In this document: positions 50,626-59,645 of the stretch, one piece after another
Position numbering within the stretch: the first letter of the stretch is position 1
Layout of the letters: each line of letters starts with the position of its first letter
Assembly (NCBI GenBank): GCA_948616425.1
Contig: CAPGBJ010000053.1
Span: 1-64,000 of the forward strand
DNA length: 64,000 bases
Direction: 5' to 3'
Origin: an uncultured Oscillospiraceae bacterium
GTDB taxonomy: Bacteria > Bacillota > Clostridia > Oscillospirales > Oscillospiraceae
Translations under genes and position numbers: made by a program
Notes under the pieces: model-generated
Told to the model about the DNA's origin: nothing
The model's database searches: none
What the model saw: only the letters and a program-made list of their open reading frames with translations

Positions 50626-52431
50626 ATGGCGTATTTTGAGATTAAAAATCTGCATATCACCCACCGCTCTTTTGCGGGGACCAAGACGGTGCTGGATATT
50701 GAGCACCTGTCTATTGAGCGTGGCGAGACCTATGGTCTGGTGGGCGAGTCCGGACAGGGCAAGACGGTCTTGGCCCTGGCGATTCAGCAGCTCCTGCACT
50801 GTCCCCCGGGGAAAATTGAGTCCGGCGAGGTGCTGCTGGACGGAACGGACCTGTTGAAGCTCAGCCCCAAGCAGATGCAGCGGACAATCCGCGGGGGCAG
50901 GGTTGCCATGATTTTTCAGGACCCGATGAGCTGTTTGAATCCGGTATTCACAGTGGGCACCATCATGACAGATGTGCTGAAAGCCCGACACAGAGAGATG
51001 GGCAGGGAACAGATTCGGCGCAGTGCCCTGGAATTGCTGGGAGAGGTGAAGCTGGCCGACACCGAGAGCATCATGAATAAGTATCCCCATCAGCTGTCGG
51101 GTGGCCAGCGTCAGCGGGTTATCATCGCCCTGGCCCTGGCCTGCGGCGCCGAATTCCTCATCGCTGACGAGCCCACCCGCAACCTGGACGTCACCATTCA
51201 GGCCAGCATACTGAAGCTGCTGAAGGAGCTCCAGCAGAGACACAATATGACGGTGCTGTTCATCGCCAATAACCTCAGCCTGGTCTCGGCCTTCTGCGAC
51301 CGGGTGGGGATTCTCTACGGCGGAAAGATTATCGAGGAAAACACCGCTGCCGCCCTGGTCACAAGCCCGGAACAGGAGTACACCAAGGTCCTGATTCAGG
51401 CGGTCCGGGCGGACGTGCGGGAGGCGGAACGGCTGGACTCTGATGAGGTCCTTCTGAAAGTGGAGCATCTGAAGAAGTACTTTGATATCAACGACGAACT
51501 GCGCCGCCAGAAGCATCTGACCCTGAAGGCGGTGGATGATGTCAGCTTTTCCCTGAAGAAGGGGGAGGTGTTGGGCATTGTGGGCGAGTCGGGCTGCGGC
51601 AAATCCACCCTGGTCAACACCATCTTAAATCTGTTCCCCCCCACCCAGGGCAAGGTGTACTTTGAGGGGGAGGACGTGTTTGACCGGGCCAAACGGGGGA
51701 ACAACGCATTTAAGAAGAATGTGCAGATCGTCTTTCAGGACCCCTACTGGTCGCTGAACCCCCGCTGGCTGATCAAGGACATTGTGGCCGAACCCATTGA
51801 CGTCTACGAGAAGCTGGGGGAGGCGGCCCGGCTGAAGCGGGTGGAAGAACTGCTGGAGATGGTGGGGATTCCCGCCAGTGCCTGCTACAAATATCCGCAC
51901 GAGTTCTCCGGCGGCCAGCGCCAGCGCATTGCAATTGCCCGCTCCCTGGCCTCCAACCCCAAGCTGGTGGTACTGGACGAGCCTACAAGCTCCATTGATG
52001 TCTTTAGTCAGGCCCAGATTCTGGACTTGATCAAAGACCTGCGCAAACGCTTTCAGCTGACCAACATTCTCATCAGCCACGACCTGGGGGTAGTCCATGA
52101 ACTGGCCAACCAGATCGCGGTGATGTATCTGGGCAAAATTGTGGAGTTTGGCCCGGCAGAGCAGATCTTCCGCCACCCCCGCCACCCTTACACCAAAGCC
52201 CTGTTTGACTCGATTCCCACGCTCACCACCCAGGGCATGAAGGGACTGAAGACCTTGGAGGGACAAATTCCCAGCCCGATTGACCCTCCGCCCGGCTGCG
52301 CCTTTCACCAGCGCTGTCCCTATGCCTGCCAGCAGTGCGGGCAGGAGACGCCGCAGCCCGTTGACCTGGGCGGCGGCCATGTGGTCAGTTGCCTGCGCGT
52401 CGGTGAGCTGGAAGACGAACTGAAAAAATAG
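50626..52431 (+). CDS. Fused double ATP-binding protein (OppD-OppF fusion)
   Basis: 601 residues with two ATP-binding cassettes in one chain. NBD1 (about 1-250): Walker A GESGQGKT, signature LSGGQRQRV, Walker B FLIADEPTRNLDV. NBD2 (about 275-530): Walker A GESGCGKST, signature FSGGQRQRIAIAR, Walker B LVVLDEPTSSIDV, H-loop ISHDLGVV. The end has the Cys-rich oligopeptide tail CAFHQRCPYACQQCG. In NBD1 the H-loop reads FIANNLSLV, replacing the switch His by Asn. ATG at 50626 fits GAGGAGTG; the in-frame start at 50611 does not. Confidence 0.92.
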   Translation: MAYFEIKNLHITHRSFAGTKTVLDIEHLSIERGETYGLVGESGQGKTVLALAIQQLLHCPPGKIESGEVLLDGTDLLKLSPKQMQRTIRGGRVAMIFQDPMSCLNPVFTVGTIMTDVLKARHREMGREQIRRSALELLGEVKLADTESIMNKYPHQLSGGQRQRVIIALALACGAEFLIADEPTRNLDVTIQASILKLLKELQQRHNMTVLFIANNLSLVSAFCDRVGILYGGKIIEENTAAALVTSPEQEYTKVLIQAVRADVREAERLDSDEVLLKVEHLKKYFDINDELRRQKHLTLKAVDDVSFSLKKGEVLGIVGESGCGKSTLVNTILNLFPPTQGKVYFEGEDVFDRAKRGNNAFKKNVQIVFQDPYWSLNPRWLIKDIVAEPIDVYEKLGEAARLKRVEELLEMVGIPASACYKYPHEFSGGQRQRIAIARSLASNPKLVVLDEPTSSIDVFSQAQILDLIKDLRKRFQLTNILISHDLGVVHELANQIAVMYLGKIVEFGPAEQIFRHPRHPYTKALFDSIPTLTTQGMKGLKTLEGQIPSPIDPPPGCAFHQRCPYACQQCGQETPQPVDLGGGHVVSCLRVGELEDELKK

Positions 52432-52544
52432 GGGCAGTAAAGGTCCAATATGCCGCCCTCTGTCCCTGGAGGGGCGGGGGAGGCAGGGAGACTTCAAACC
52501 TGGGGGCAGAGGCCCCACTTGAAAATAAAAAGGAGCCAATTAAA

Positions 52545-53642
52545 ATGAGGACATTGACACGAGAAAATCTGTTGGATATCCTGTACGGCTGCACCATTCT
52601 GGGGACTGGAGGGGGCGGAAGCCTGGAAAAGGGCATCGCAATGATTGACGAGGCCCTGGCTGCCGGAAAAACCTTTCAGCTGGCCTCCTTTGAGGAGATG
52701 GGGCCGGAGGATATCATTGGCACCCCCTACGCCTGCGGGGCCATAAGCCCCCTCACGGAGGAGGAGGTGCGCAAGTACGCCCGCCTGAAGGAGACGGAGG
52801 AGAGCTTCTATATCCTGTGTATGAAGCAGCTGGAGCAGTTCCTGGGCAGAGAGGTAAGCGCCGTGATCTCCACCGAGTTGGGCGGCGGCAACACGGCCAC
52901 TGCCTTCTATGTGGGGGCCATGACCGGCCGCCCCATTATGGACGGCGACCCCGCCGGCCGCAGCGTGCCCGCCCTGCAGCACTCCACTTATTTCCTCAAG
53001 GGCGTGCCCATGTGTCCCATGAGCGTGATGAACAGATTTGGAGAGGGCGCCGTCTTCACCAACGTCTTTGATGACGAGCGGGGAGAGGACCTGGTCCGGG
53101 CCCTGGCGGTGGCCAGCCAGAACACCATTGCTGTCATGGACCATGTGAATACCGTGGCGGTGCTGAAAGACGCTGTAATCACCGGGGCCATCTCCTATGC
53201 CGAGGCCATTGGCAGGGCGTACCGCCAGGCCAAAGCGGCGGGAGAGGACTATGTCAAAGCCGTTACCGAGACAGGAAAAGGCAGGATGATGTTTGAGGGC
53301 ACCGTCACCGAGAGCAGCTACGAGACTCGGGACGGCTACACCTATGGGGACACGGTGATCCAGGGCAGCGGGTCCTATGCGGGGCATCAGCTGCACATCT
53401 GGTATCAGAATGAAAATATTATCAGCTGGATGGATGACCAGTATTTTGTCACCGTCCCTGATTTGATCTGCGTCTTTGACCTGGATGAGGCGCTGCCGCA
53501 GATCAATCCCTTTGCCAGAGTGGGCGAGAAGGTGGCGGTTACCGCCCTGCCCGCCCCTAAGGAGTGGACCACACCCCGGGGTTTGGAGGTCTTTGGCCCC
53601 CGCAGCTTTGGTCATGAAGTGGAGTACAAGCCCTACTGCTGA
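52545..53642 (+). CDS. DUF917 family protein
   Basis: 365 residues of DUF917 (related to the S-methyl-thiohydantoin desulfurase fold). The N-terminal LYGCTILGTGGGGSLEKG has the glycine-rich GTGGGG block, and DGDPAGRSVPALQHSTYFLK is conserved. Function is not established for most members, which often sit near hydantoin or peptide catabolism genes. ATG behind AAAGGAG. It lies 113 bp after the transporter ATPase in the same direction, followed by two peptidase-like genes. Confidence 0.87.
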   Translation: MRTLTRENLLDILYGCTILGTGGGGSLEKGIAMIDEALAAGKTFQLASFEEMGPEDIIGTPYACGAISPLTEEEVRKYARLKETEESFYILCMKQLEQFLGREVSAVISTELGGGNTATAFYVGAMTGRPIMDGDPAGRSVPALQHSTYFLKGVPMCPMSVMNRFGEGAVFTNVFDDERGEDLVRALAVASQNTIAVMDHVNTVAVLKDAVITGAISYAEAIGRAYRQAKAAGEDYVKAVTETGKGRMMFEGTVTESSYETRDGYTYGDTVIQGSGSYAGHQLHIWYQNENIISWMDDQYFVTVPDLICVFDLDEALPQINPFARVGEKVAVTALPAPKEWTTPRGLEVFGPRSFGHEVEYKPYC

Positions 53643-53665
53643 TCTTTTAAGATGGGAGAAATTGT

Positions 53666-54940
53666 ATGGAGCATCAGGAATTTTTAAATGCGGTATTGGA
53701 ACTGATTGCCATCGACAGCGTGGCAATGGAGGATGTCAGCGACCAGGCCCCCTACGGCGCCGGCCCCGCCAGGGCCCTGGACTATGTGCTGGACCTGTGC
53801 TGCCGGCTGGGAATCTCCACTCAGAACTGTGACGGCCGGGTGGCCTGGGCCGAGATTGGTCAGGGGGAGGAGATCGTGGGCATCTTAGGCCACTTGGACG
53901 TGGTCACCACGGGCGAAGGTTGGACTCACAGCGCCAAGGGTGAGATCCACAGTGGCCGCCTGTATGGCCGGGGCGCGGCGGACGACAAGGGGCCCACACT
54001 GGCTGCCCTCTTCGCGATGAAAGAACTTCAGGATGCCGGCGTACCGCTGAAACGCCGGGTCCGGCTCATCTTCGGCCAGTGTGAGGAGGTGGGCAGCTGG
54101 GGGGATATGGAGTACTACAAGGCCACCCAGCAGCTGCCTGTCTTTGGCTTTACCCCTGACGCAGACTTCCCTGCGATCTATGGAGAGAAGGGGATTCTGG
54201 AATTCCAGGTGACTGCGCCCCTTCCCGCCCCTCTGCTCCGCCTGGAAGGCGGCGATGCCAGCAATATGGTGCCTGGCTGGTGCCGCTGCACTTACCGCGC
54301 CCCGGATGGAGCGGCCCGGGAGCTGGAGAACCAGGGGCGCTGTGCCCATGCCAGCACCCCGGAGAAGGGGGAAAACGCCATAGACGGGATGATGGCGCAG
54401 CTGAAGGAGCTGGGAATCGGAGGCCCTCTGGTGGATTTCTACCTGGCCCATCTGGAGGGGGACTACTACGGCGGAAAGCTGGGCTGCGGTCTGGAGGACC
54501 CACAGAGCGGCAAGCTGACGGTGAATCCTGGACTGCTGCGCACCGAGGGTGACAAATTGGTGCTGACCCTGGATATCCGCAACCCGGTCACCTTCACCCG
54601 GGAGGATGTGGAGGGGCCGCTGGTCCAGGCCTGCCGGTCTTTTGGGCTGGAGTGCGTCTGTACGGAGAGCGTGGACTCCATCTATATGGACCGAGATGGA
54701 AAGGTAGTTCAGGCCATGGCGGAGGTCTACCGGCAGGTCACTGGAGACGACGCCCAGCCCACGGTAATCGGCGGGGGAACCTATGCCCGGGCCATGCCTG
54801 GGATTGTGGCCTTTGGCCCCATGCGGCCCGACCGTGAATGTACCGAACACCAGAAGGACGAGTACATCCTGGTGGAGGATCTGCTTACGGCCAAGGAAAT
54901 TTACCGCCAGACCATAGAGAAGCTGGCAAATTTGGAATGA
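53666..54940 (+). CDS. M20-family dipeptidase (PepV/Sapep-like)
   Basis: 424-residue M20 zinc peptidase of the PepV/Sapep group, cleaving dipeptides or tripeptides. Metal ligands lie in GHLDVV (His), GRGAADDKGPTL (Asp), GQCEEVGSWGD (Glu-Glu) and the PepV-like FTPDADFPA (Asp). The C-terminal His is in TEHQKDEYILVED. The lid domain occupies about 170-330. ATG follows GGGAG. It sits with the peptide transporter genes, consistent with intracellular use of imported peptides. Confidence 0.92.
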   Translation: MEHQEFLNAVLELIAIDSVAMEDVSDQAPYGAGPARALDYVLDLCCRLGISTQNCDGRVAWAEIGQGEEIVGILGHLDVVTTGEGWTHSAKGEIHSGRLYGRGAADDKGPTLAALFAMKELQDAGVPLKRRVRLIFGQCEEVGSWGDMEYYKATQQLPVFGFTPDADFPAIYGEKGILEFQVTAPLPAPLLRLEGGDASNMVPGWCRCTYRAPDGAARELENQGRCAHASTPEKGENAIDGMMAQLKELGIGGPLVDFYLAHLEGDYYGGKLGCGLEDPQSGKLTVNPGLLRTEGDKLVLTLDIRNPVTFTREDVEGPLVQACRSFGLECVCTESVDSIYMDRDGKVVQAMAEVYRQVTGDDAQPTVIGGGTYARAMPGIVAFGPMRPDRECTEHQKDEYILVEDLLTAKEIYRQTIEKLANLE

Positions 54941-54956
54941 ATGAGAGGGGTTTCCT

Positions 54957-55985
54957 ATGAAGACAGAACTGCAAACTGCGGCGGACAAGCTGGTGCGAGA
55001 TATTTTCGGCGTGCAGGCCGGTGAGACGGTAGTGCTCACGGCTGACTACGAGTCCAACCAGAATGTCCTGCGGGTGGTCTCTGACAGCGTCCGGGACGCG
55101 GGGGCTCAGGCCATGGTAATTACCGTGCCCACCCCCCGCTCTGTAGGAAAGGCGGCAGACCCGGATCTGCCGATAGAACCTCTGGCCGCCGCCCTGTGCG
55201 CCTGTGATGTGTGGATTGAGTTCAACCATCAGTGGCTGCTCTACTCCACCCCCTTTGAACGGGCCAGCCGGGAGAACAAAAAGCTGCGCTATATGTGTCT
55301 GGTGGACTTTGACGAGGATTTGATGATCCGGACAATCGGCCGGGTGGATACCCCCCAGCTGCAAGTATTTATGCGCCGGGTGGCAGAGCTGACCCGGGAG
55401 GCCAAAACGATGCGGGTCACCACCCCCGCGGGCTGCGATGTCTCTTTTGAGATTGACCCCACCCACTACGTGGCCTGCGACTGCGGCGACGCCACCACTC
55501 CGGCCATCCACATGCTCACCGGGCAGATCAACGTGGTCCCCCGCTTTGGCTCCATCCAAGGCGTGATTGTCTTTGACGGATCTGTGACCCCTCCCTTTGG
55601 CCGCTCCCCCACGACGCCCATCCGACTGACGGTCAAGGACGGCGTGATTCAGTCTGTGGAGGGCGGCGAGGAGGCCGCGGCTTATGAGAAGTATCTGCGG
55701 GACTTCCAGGACCCCGGCATGTTAAAGATGGCCCATATCGCCTATGGCTTTAACCCGGGCGCAGCCCTCACCGGCAACATTGTAGAGGACGAGCGGGTCT
55801 GGGGGGCCACCGAATGGGGAATCGGCTATGTCAGCGAGATTGACGCGCCTCCCCACGGACAGGACGCCGTGAGCCACAGCGACGGTATCTGTCTGAACAG
55901 CTCTGTGTGGCTGGATGGTGTGCAGATCATGGACCGCGGGCAGATCGTTCTGCCCGAACTGGCTGCACTGATGCCCAAGCGGTGA
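54957..55985 (+). CDS. M29 aminopeptidase-like protein with partial metal site
   Basis: 342 residues resembling the M29 (AmpS/PepS) aminopeptidase fold: the opening LQTAADKLVRDIFGVQAGET, CDVWIEFNHQWLLYSTP, NPGAALTGNIVEDERVWGAT and SHSDGICLNSSVWLDG. Compared with my recollection of the family, the first metal Glu motif seems replaced (RFGSIQGVIVFDGSV) and the His in 'GT.H' is Glu (GATEW), while His-x-Asp (SHSDG) is kept. It could be a catalytically altered member or a related dioxygenase-like enzyme. Last gene of the operon, 16 nt after the M20 gene. Confidence 0.7.
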   Translation: MKTELQTAADKLVRDIFGVQAGETVVLTADYESNQNVLRVVSDSVRDAGAQAMVITVPTPRSVGKAADPDLPIEPLAAALCACDVWIEFNHQWLLYSTPFERASRENKKLRYMCLVDFDEDLMIRTIGRVDTPQLQVFMRRVAELTREAKTMRVTTPAGCDVSFEIDPTHYVACDCGDATTPAIHMLTGQINVVPRFGSIQGVIVFDGSVTPPFGRSPTTPIRLTVKDGVIQSVEGGEEAAAYEKYLRDFQDPGMLKMAHIAYGFNPGAALTGNIVEDERVWGATEWGIGYVSEIDAPPHGQDAVSHSDGICLNSSVWLDGVQIMDRGQIVLPELAALMPKR

Positions 55986-56011
55986 CCTGCGGTAAAGCGT
56001 GACCCTGAATT

Positions 56012-56051
56012 GTAAAACTCCCCCCGCTCATATGAGCGGGGGGAGTTTTAC
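56012..56051. terminator. Bidirectional terminator between the peptide operon and SLH gene 2
   Basis: Perfect 20-bp-arm palindrome centred near 56031 (GTAAAACTCCCCCCGCTCAT and its complement). Works on both strands between convergent units. Confidence 0.9.
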
Positions 56052-56067
56052 ATAAACCGATAGGTGC

Positions 56068-59000
56068 TTAGGCGACGAAGGTGCCGGTGAGAATGGTGGT
56101 TGCGTTGGTGCCAGAGCTGTTGTCGGCCTGTTGAATGGTGTAGGAATAGGTTGTTCCAGCTACCAGGGCGCTGTTTGTGGAGTCCCACGCGCCGTTAGGC
56201 GCGCCATTTCCGACAGAGGCATCCACGCCCCACTTGTAGATGTAGTAGTAGGGGGCCGAACCCTCAGAAGCACTACTCCAGTCGGTCCAGCCGGGGGTGT
56301 TCGCGGCGTTACCGCTGGTGTAGAAGGTATTGGTGGCGTCCGCGCCGGTGCCCTTAATGACCAGCTGATAGTGCTTTCCAGTGGTCTGGATGGTGAACTT
56401 GAACATCACGTTGTCATCGCCGTCACCCTTCATATCCGCGGCCAGGTTGCTGCCGGGGGTATAGACGCCGTCCTGCAGGTCCCTGATCCAGGAACCGCCA
56501 GCAATGTTGGGCAGTGTTACAGGCACACCGCCATCCACGCTGTCCACAACCACATACAGGGTCTTGAGGGTATCGCCGCTGGAAGTGGTAGTCACAGCGT
56601 AGTAGCTGCCGCTCACGGTCCAATCGTCCAGGATATTGTCCAGAGAGCGGGCGCTGATGCCCTCGGTGACCTCATAGCCGGTATCGGCTGTGTCGTCCTT
56701 CTGCATCTCAGGGGCACGGACAATCAGGGTGATCTGAGTGTCATCATTCCAGATGTACTCGCCGGAACCGATGACCAGGGAGTAGCCGTCGGCACTCACG
56801 CCGCCAGCCAGGGTGCCCCGCTTATAAGCTCCGTCAGGCGCAGCAATCGTGGGATAGTTGGTGGCAGTCAGATAGCTGTTGGAATCGGACTTCACCTTGT
56901 AGTACATGGTGTGCTCACTCAACTCGCCGGCCTTGGCCTCCACCTTGGTCTGCTCGCCGTTGACCACGGCGTTCCAGCGCACGATGGTGTCATTTTTGTT
57001 GGTGAAACGGGTGTCCTGATCCAGAATGTACATCACGTCGTAGGCGTTGTTGGCGTCGTCGATGTTAGAGGCATCCGCGGCGTCAATATACACCAGAGAG
57101 GCGTAGGTGTTGGAGCCGTTGTCGCCAGTCTTGATGTAGGTGACGGTCAGCGTGTCGTCGTTGGTGGCACTGGTGGTGATGTCAGGCAGGCTGGTGATGC
57201 CGGTGTAAACCTTCAGGTCGCCGTCCTCATTCTTCACCACAAAGATGGTGTTGGCGTTGCCGCGAATCCCAGTGCTGCCCGCCGCGACCATGGCCTTGCT
57301 GTTTGCCGCGGTAGCGGTGTTGTCGGTGGCGTTGGCATTAGCTGTGCTCAGGAAAGAGACCTTGCCGCTGTTGACCACCTTGACAGCGGTCGTGTTGGCG
57401 GTCTTATATTCCACCAGCGCGTTGGTGCTGGCAGCGGTCAGGGTGTACTTGTTGTCATCGGACACGCTGTAGGAGTACCAGCCGTCGTAAGTATTGATCT
57501 TACTGGAAGCGGCAGTGGTTACAGTCTTGGTGATGTCGTTGCGGCTGGCGTCGCGCACCTTCTCAATGGTGATCTCACTCTTGGTGCCATCGGTGAAGTA
57601 GGCATTGGCCAGCAGAGTGGTGCTCAGGGCGCTGGAGGCGGCGACCCCGTCGATGTAGAGATAGTTGCCGGAGGCGATGGAGGAGTCATCCACCCAGAGA
57701 ATATTGTCGTAGGCGTCCAGAACAATAGCGGCGTTCTCGTCTACACCGAAGGTGACTTCACAGCCGTTGGTACTGTCGGTTTCGGCAAATTTGGCGTAGT
57801 TGTACTGCTGGCCGTCCAGACGGACCCAGCCGCCAGCACTGCCGAAGGAGGCGCCGGTCTTGTTGGAGTAGGAGTCCACCTTACCGGTGACTACATTGGC
57901 CTTGGAGACGGACTGGACCTCGCCGTCAGCATAGGTATACAGGATATAGTCGTCATCCTGCATGTCAGCGATACCGCCAAAGTCCTTCAGATCCAGCACG
58001 TTTACGTTGGCAGCGCCAGCAGGACGGGTCAGCATGGTGACAGACAGGGTCTCACGGCTGCTGCTGTAATCATTGGTGGCCTGCATCAGATAGGTGGCGT
58101 ACTGGCTGACAATCACGTTGTAGTGCTTGTCTACATAGACCTCAGTGACCACACCGTTGCCGGACATGCCGGAAGCAGTGTTGTCGTTGCGCTTGGCATA
58201 GTAGTCATAGTCCTGAGCTCCCTGAGCCACGCCGTCATAGTAGACGATCATCTTGGGGGTATTGCTGTTGTTGTCGGCAGCAAATCCGCTGGTGGTATTC
58301 ACAGTCTGGGTACCATCCAGGCCGTTCAGAACGGTGCGGCCGATGGTGTTGTACATACCGTCGCGGCTGACCTTGCCCACAAAGGTGGCAGTGGCGGCGT
58401 CGGCATAGGTGCCGATGTCGTCATTGAGGTATTTCCAGGTAGTGGCGGGCCGGCCAAAGTCATCAATGGAGGAGTTCTTCTTCAGCTTGCCATTGTACAG
58501 CTGCTCGCCCAGCTCGATGGTCCAGCCGCTGGTACCGCTTACGCTGCCGGCGTTGGCCTCAGCGTTGCTGATGGCGTTGGCAAAGGTCTGGGTGCTGGCC
58601 CGGACCACGTAGTTGACCTTGCCGCCGATCGCGGTGGTGCCGTCAGGCGTGGTGATGTGAAGGGTGTTGTCATCAGCGTCCACCATGGTGGCCTGGAGGG
58701 CATTCAGGGCCAGCTGAGCCACCTGGTTACGGGTGAGACGGGTGTTGTTGGCCACGTCCAGGCCCTCGAACAGACGGATCTGAGCGGCCTGCTGGGCGGT
58801 GGCCCGGGCCCAGTCGTTGCCGAAGTCCTCAGCATACTGGAAGTAGCCCAGAGCCTTGAGCATCATCAGGGCAGCCTGGGTGGCGGTGACGTCGCCAGTA
58901 CCGAAGTTGTTGCCGCCCACGCCGGAGATAATGCCGCTGGCCTCGCAGGCGGCCACATAGTTGCCGGCCCAGGAAGGCACGTCGGTAAAGTGATTTTGAC

Positions 59001-59259
59001 CAGAGAAGTAGTTGACATCCAGGCCAAGGAGATTGGCCATGACGATGGCCATCTCCACACGGGAGACGAGGCTGTCAGGGTTGAAGTTGCCGCTGTTGCT
59101 GCCGGACATGGCGCCCACAGCCTGCAGCACCTCAATGGCCTCGACGTTGTGGTCCTCTGTCACGTCGGGGTAGCTCGCGGCGCTGGTTCCGATCACCATC
59201 ATGCCCAGAAGCATGACAGAGGCCAGAGTCAGGCTGAGAGCCCGCTTCAGGTTTCTCAT
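56068..59259 (-). CDS. SLH-domain surface protein 2 (paralogue of protein 1)
   Basis: 1063-residue secreted protein. The signal peptide and SLH region (to about residue 300) are close to those of the gene at 34596-38018: the opening MRNLKRALSLTLASVMLLGM is identical, and the next modules differ mainly in short patches such as FNPDSLVSRVEM against FNPDGKISRIEM. The following ~760 residues diverge but keep an Asn/Thr/Asp-rich beta character. ATG at 59259 behind AAAGGAGG. Likely an alternative or companion surface protein. Confidence 0.92.
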   Translation of the reverse strand: MRNLKRALSLTLASVMLLGMMVIGTSAASYPDVTEDHNVEAIEVLQAVGAMSGSNSGNFNPDSLVSRVEMAIVMANLLGLDVNYFSGQNHFTDVPSWAGNYVAACEASGIISGVGGNNFGTGDVTATQAALMMLKALGYFQYAEDFGNDWARATAQQAAQIRLFEGLDVANNTRLTRNQVAQLALNALQATMVDADDNTLHITTPDGTTAIGGKVNYVVRASTQTFANAISNAEANAGSVSGTSGWTIELGEQLYNGKLKKNSSIDDFGRPATTWKYLNDDIGTYADAATATFVGKVSRDGMYNTIGRTVLNGLDGTQTVNTTSGFAADNNSNTPKMIVYYDGVAQGAQDYDYYAKRNDNTASGMSGNGVVTEVYVDKHYNVIVSQYATYLMQATNDYSSSRETLSVTMLTRPAGAANVNVLDLKDFGGIADMQDDDYILYTYADGEVQSVSKANVVTGKVDSYSNKTGASFGSAGGWVRLDGQQYNYAKFAETDSTNGCEVTFGVDENAAIVLDAYDNILWVDDSSIASGNYLYIDGVAASSALSTTLLANAYFTDGTKSEITIEKVRDASRNDITKTVTTAASSKINTYDGWYSYSVSDDNKYTLTAASTNALVEYKTANTTAVKVVNSGKVSFLSTANANATDNTATAANSKAMVAAGSTGIRGNANTIFVVKNEDGDLKVYTGITSLPDITTSATNDDTLTVTYIKTGDNGSNTYASLVYIDAADASNIDDANNAYDVMYILDQDTRFTNKNDTIVRWNAVVNGEQTKVEAKAGELSEHTMYYKVKSDSNSYLTATNYPTIAAPDGAYKRGTLAGGVSADGYSLVIGSGEYIWNDDTQITLIVRAPEMQKDDTADTGYEVTEGISARSLDNILDDWTVSGSYYAVTTTSSGDTLKTLYVVVDSVDGGVPVTLPNIAGGSWIRDLQDGVYTPGSNLAADMKGDGDDNVMFKFTIQTTGKHYQLVIKGTGADATNTFYTSGNAANTPGWTDWSSASEGSAPYYYIYKWGVDASVGNGAPNGAWDSTNSALVAGTTYSYTIQQADNSSGTNATTILTGTFVA

Positions 59260-59586
59260 TGGGAAATTCCTCCTTTGATTGACTGGAAAAAGTGGAAAAG
59301 AGGCCGCGTCAGGTAGACCGGGGAGGTCACCTTTTTGCGGCGAATTTCTCCATTTTTCCCAAAATTTTTGAGGCAATTCGACATTTTTGCCCCGTTAAGG
59401 CGGTGTCACACTCCTTGCATGGGGTTAAAAAATCAAGGAAACGGAGGAAACAAAAAGAAAATCGGCGCTTTCGATGTAAAAAAGTGTGATTGGTAGACAT
59501 CTGGTAGACCGGCCCGAATTCCCGCGTCTCCACACCCCTTGTCCCCCAAGGCTTTCACCCGCTTTTTTGGTAGACATTTGGTAGAC
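59260..59586 (-). promoter_or_regulatory. Duplicated upstream block of SLH gene 2 with GGTAGAC boxes
   Basis: Counterpart of 38019-38345. GGTAGAC boxes at 59312-59318, 59492-59498, 59503-59509, 59569-59575 and 59580-59586, keeping the 11-bp pitch within pairs and 77 bp between pairs. Similarity to the other copy ends at the outermost box. Confidence 0.75.
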
Positions 59587-59607
59587 AGGCGGTAAAAAAC
59601 AGATGTT

Positions 59608-59640
59608 AAAAGGCCGCCCCGGAGGGCGGCCTTTCAAAAA
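59608..59640 (-). terminator. Terminator after the UPF0210 gene
   Basis: Arms AAAGGCCGCCC/GGGCGGCCTTT (59609-59634), followed on the minus strand by TTAACATC after CTTTT. It is placed directly downstream of the minus-strand gene ending at 59646. Confidence 0.78.
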
Positions 59641-59645
59641 GCGTT

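Noticed and set aside
50626..52431. Assembly error as explanation of the fused ATPase
   Set aside because: The frame is continuous, the linker is normal in composition and both halves carry distinct complete cassettes; fused OppDF proteins are known.
56131..59316. 1061-codon plus-strand frame antisense to SLH gene 2
   Set aside because: Same reasoning as for gene 1; its similarity to the other antisense frame just reflects the duplicated coding strand.
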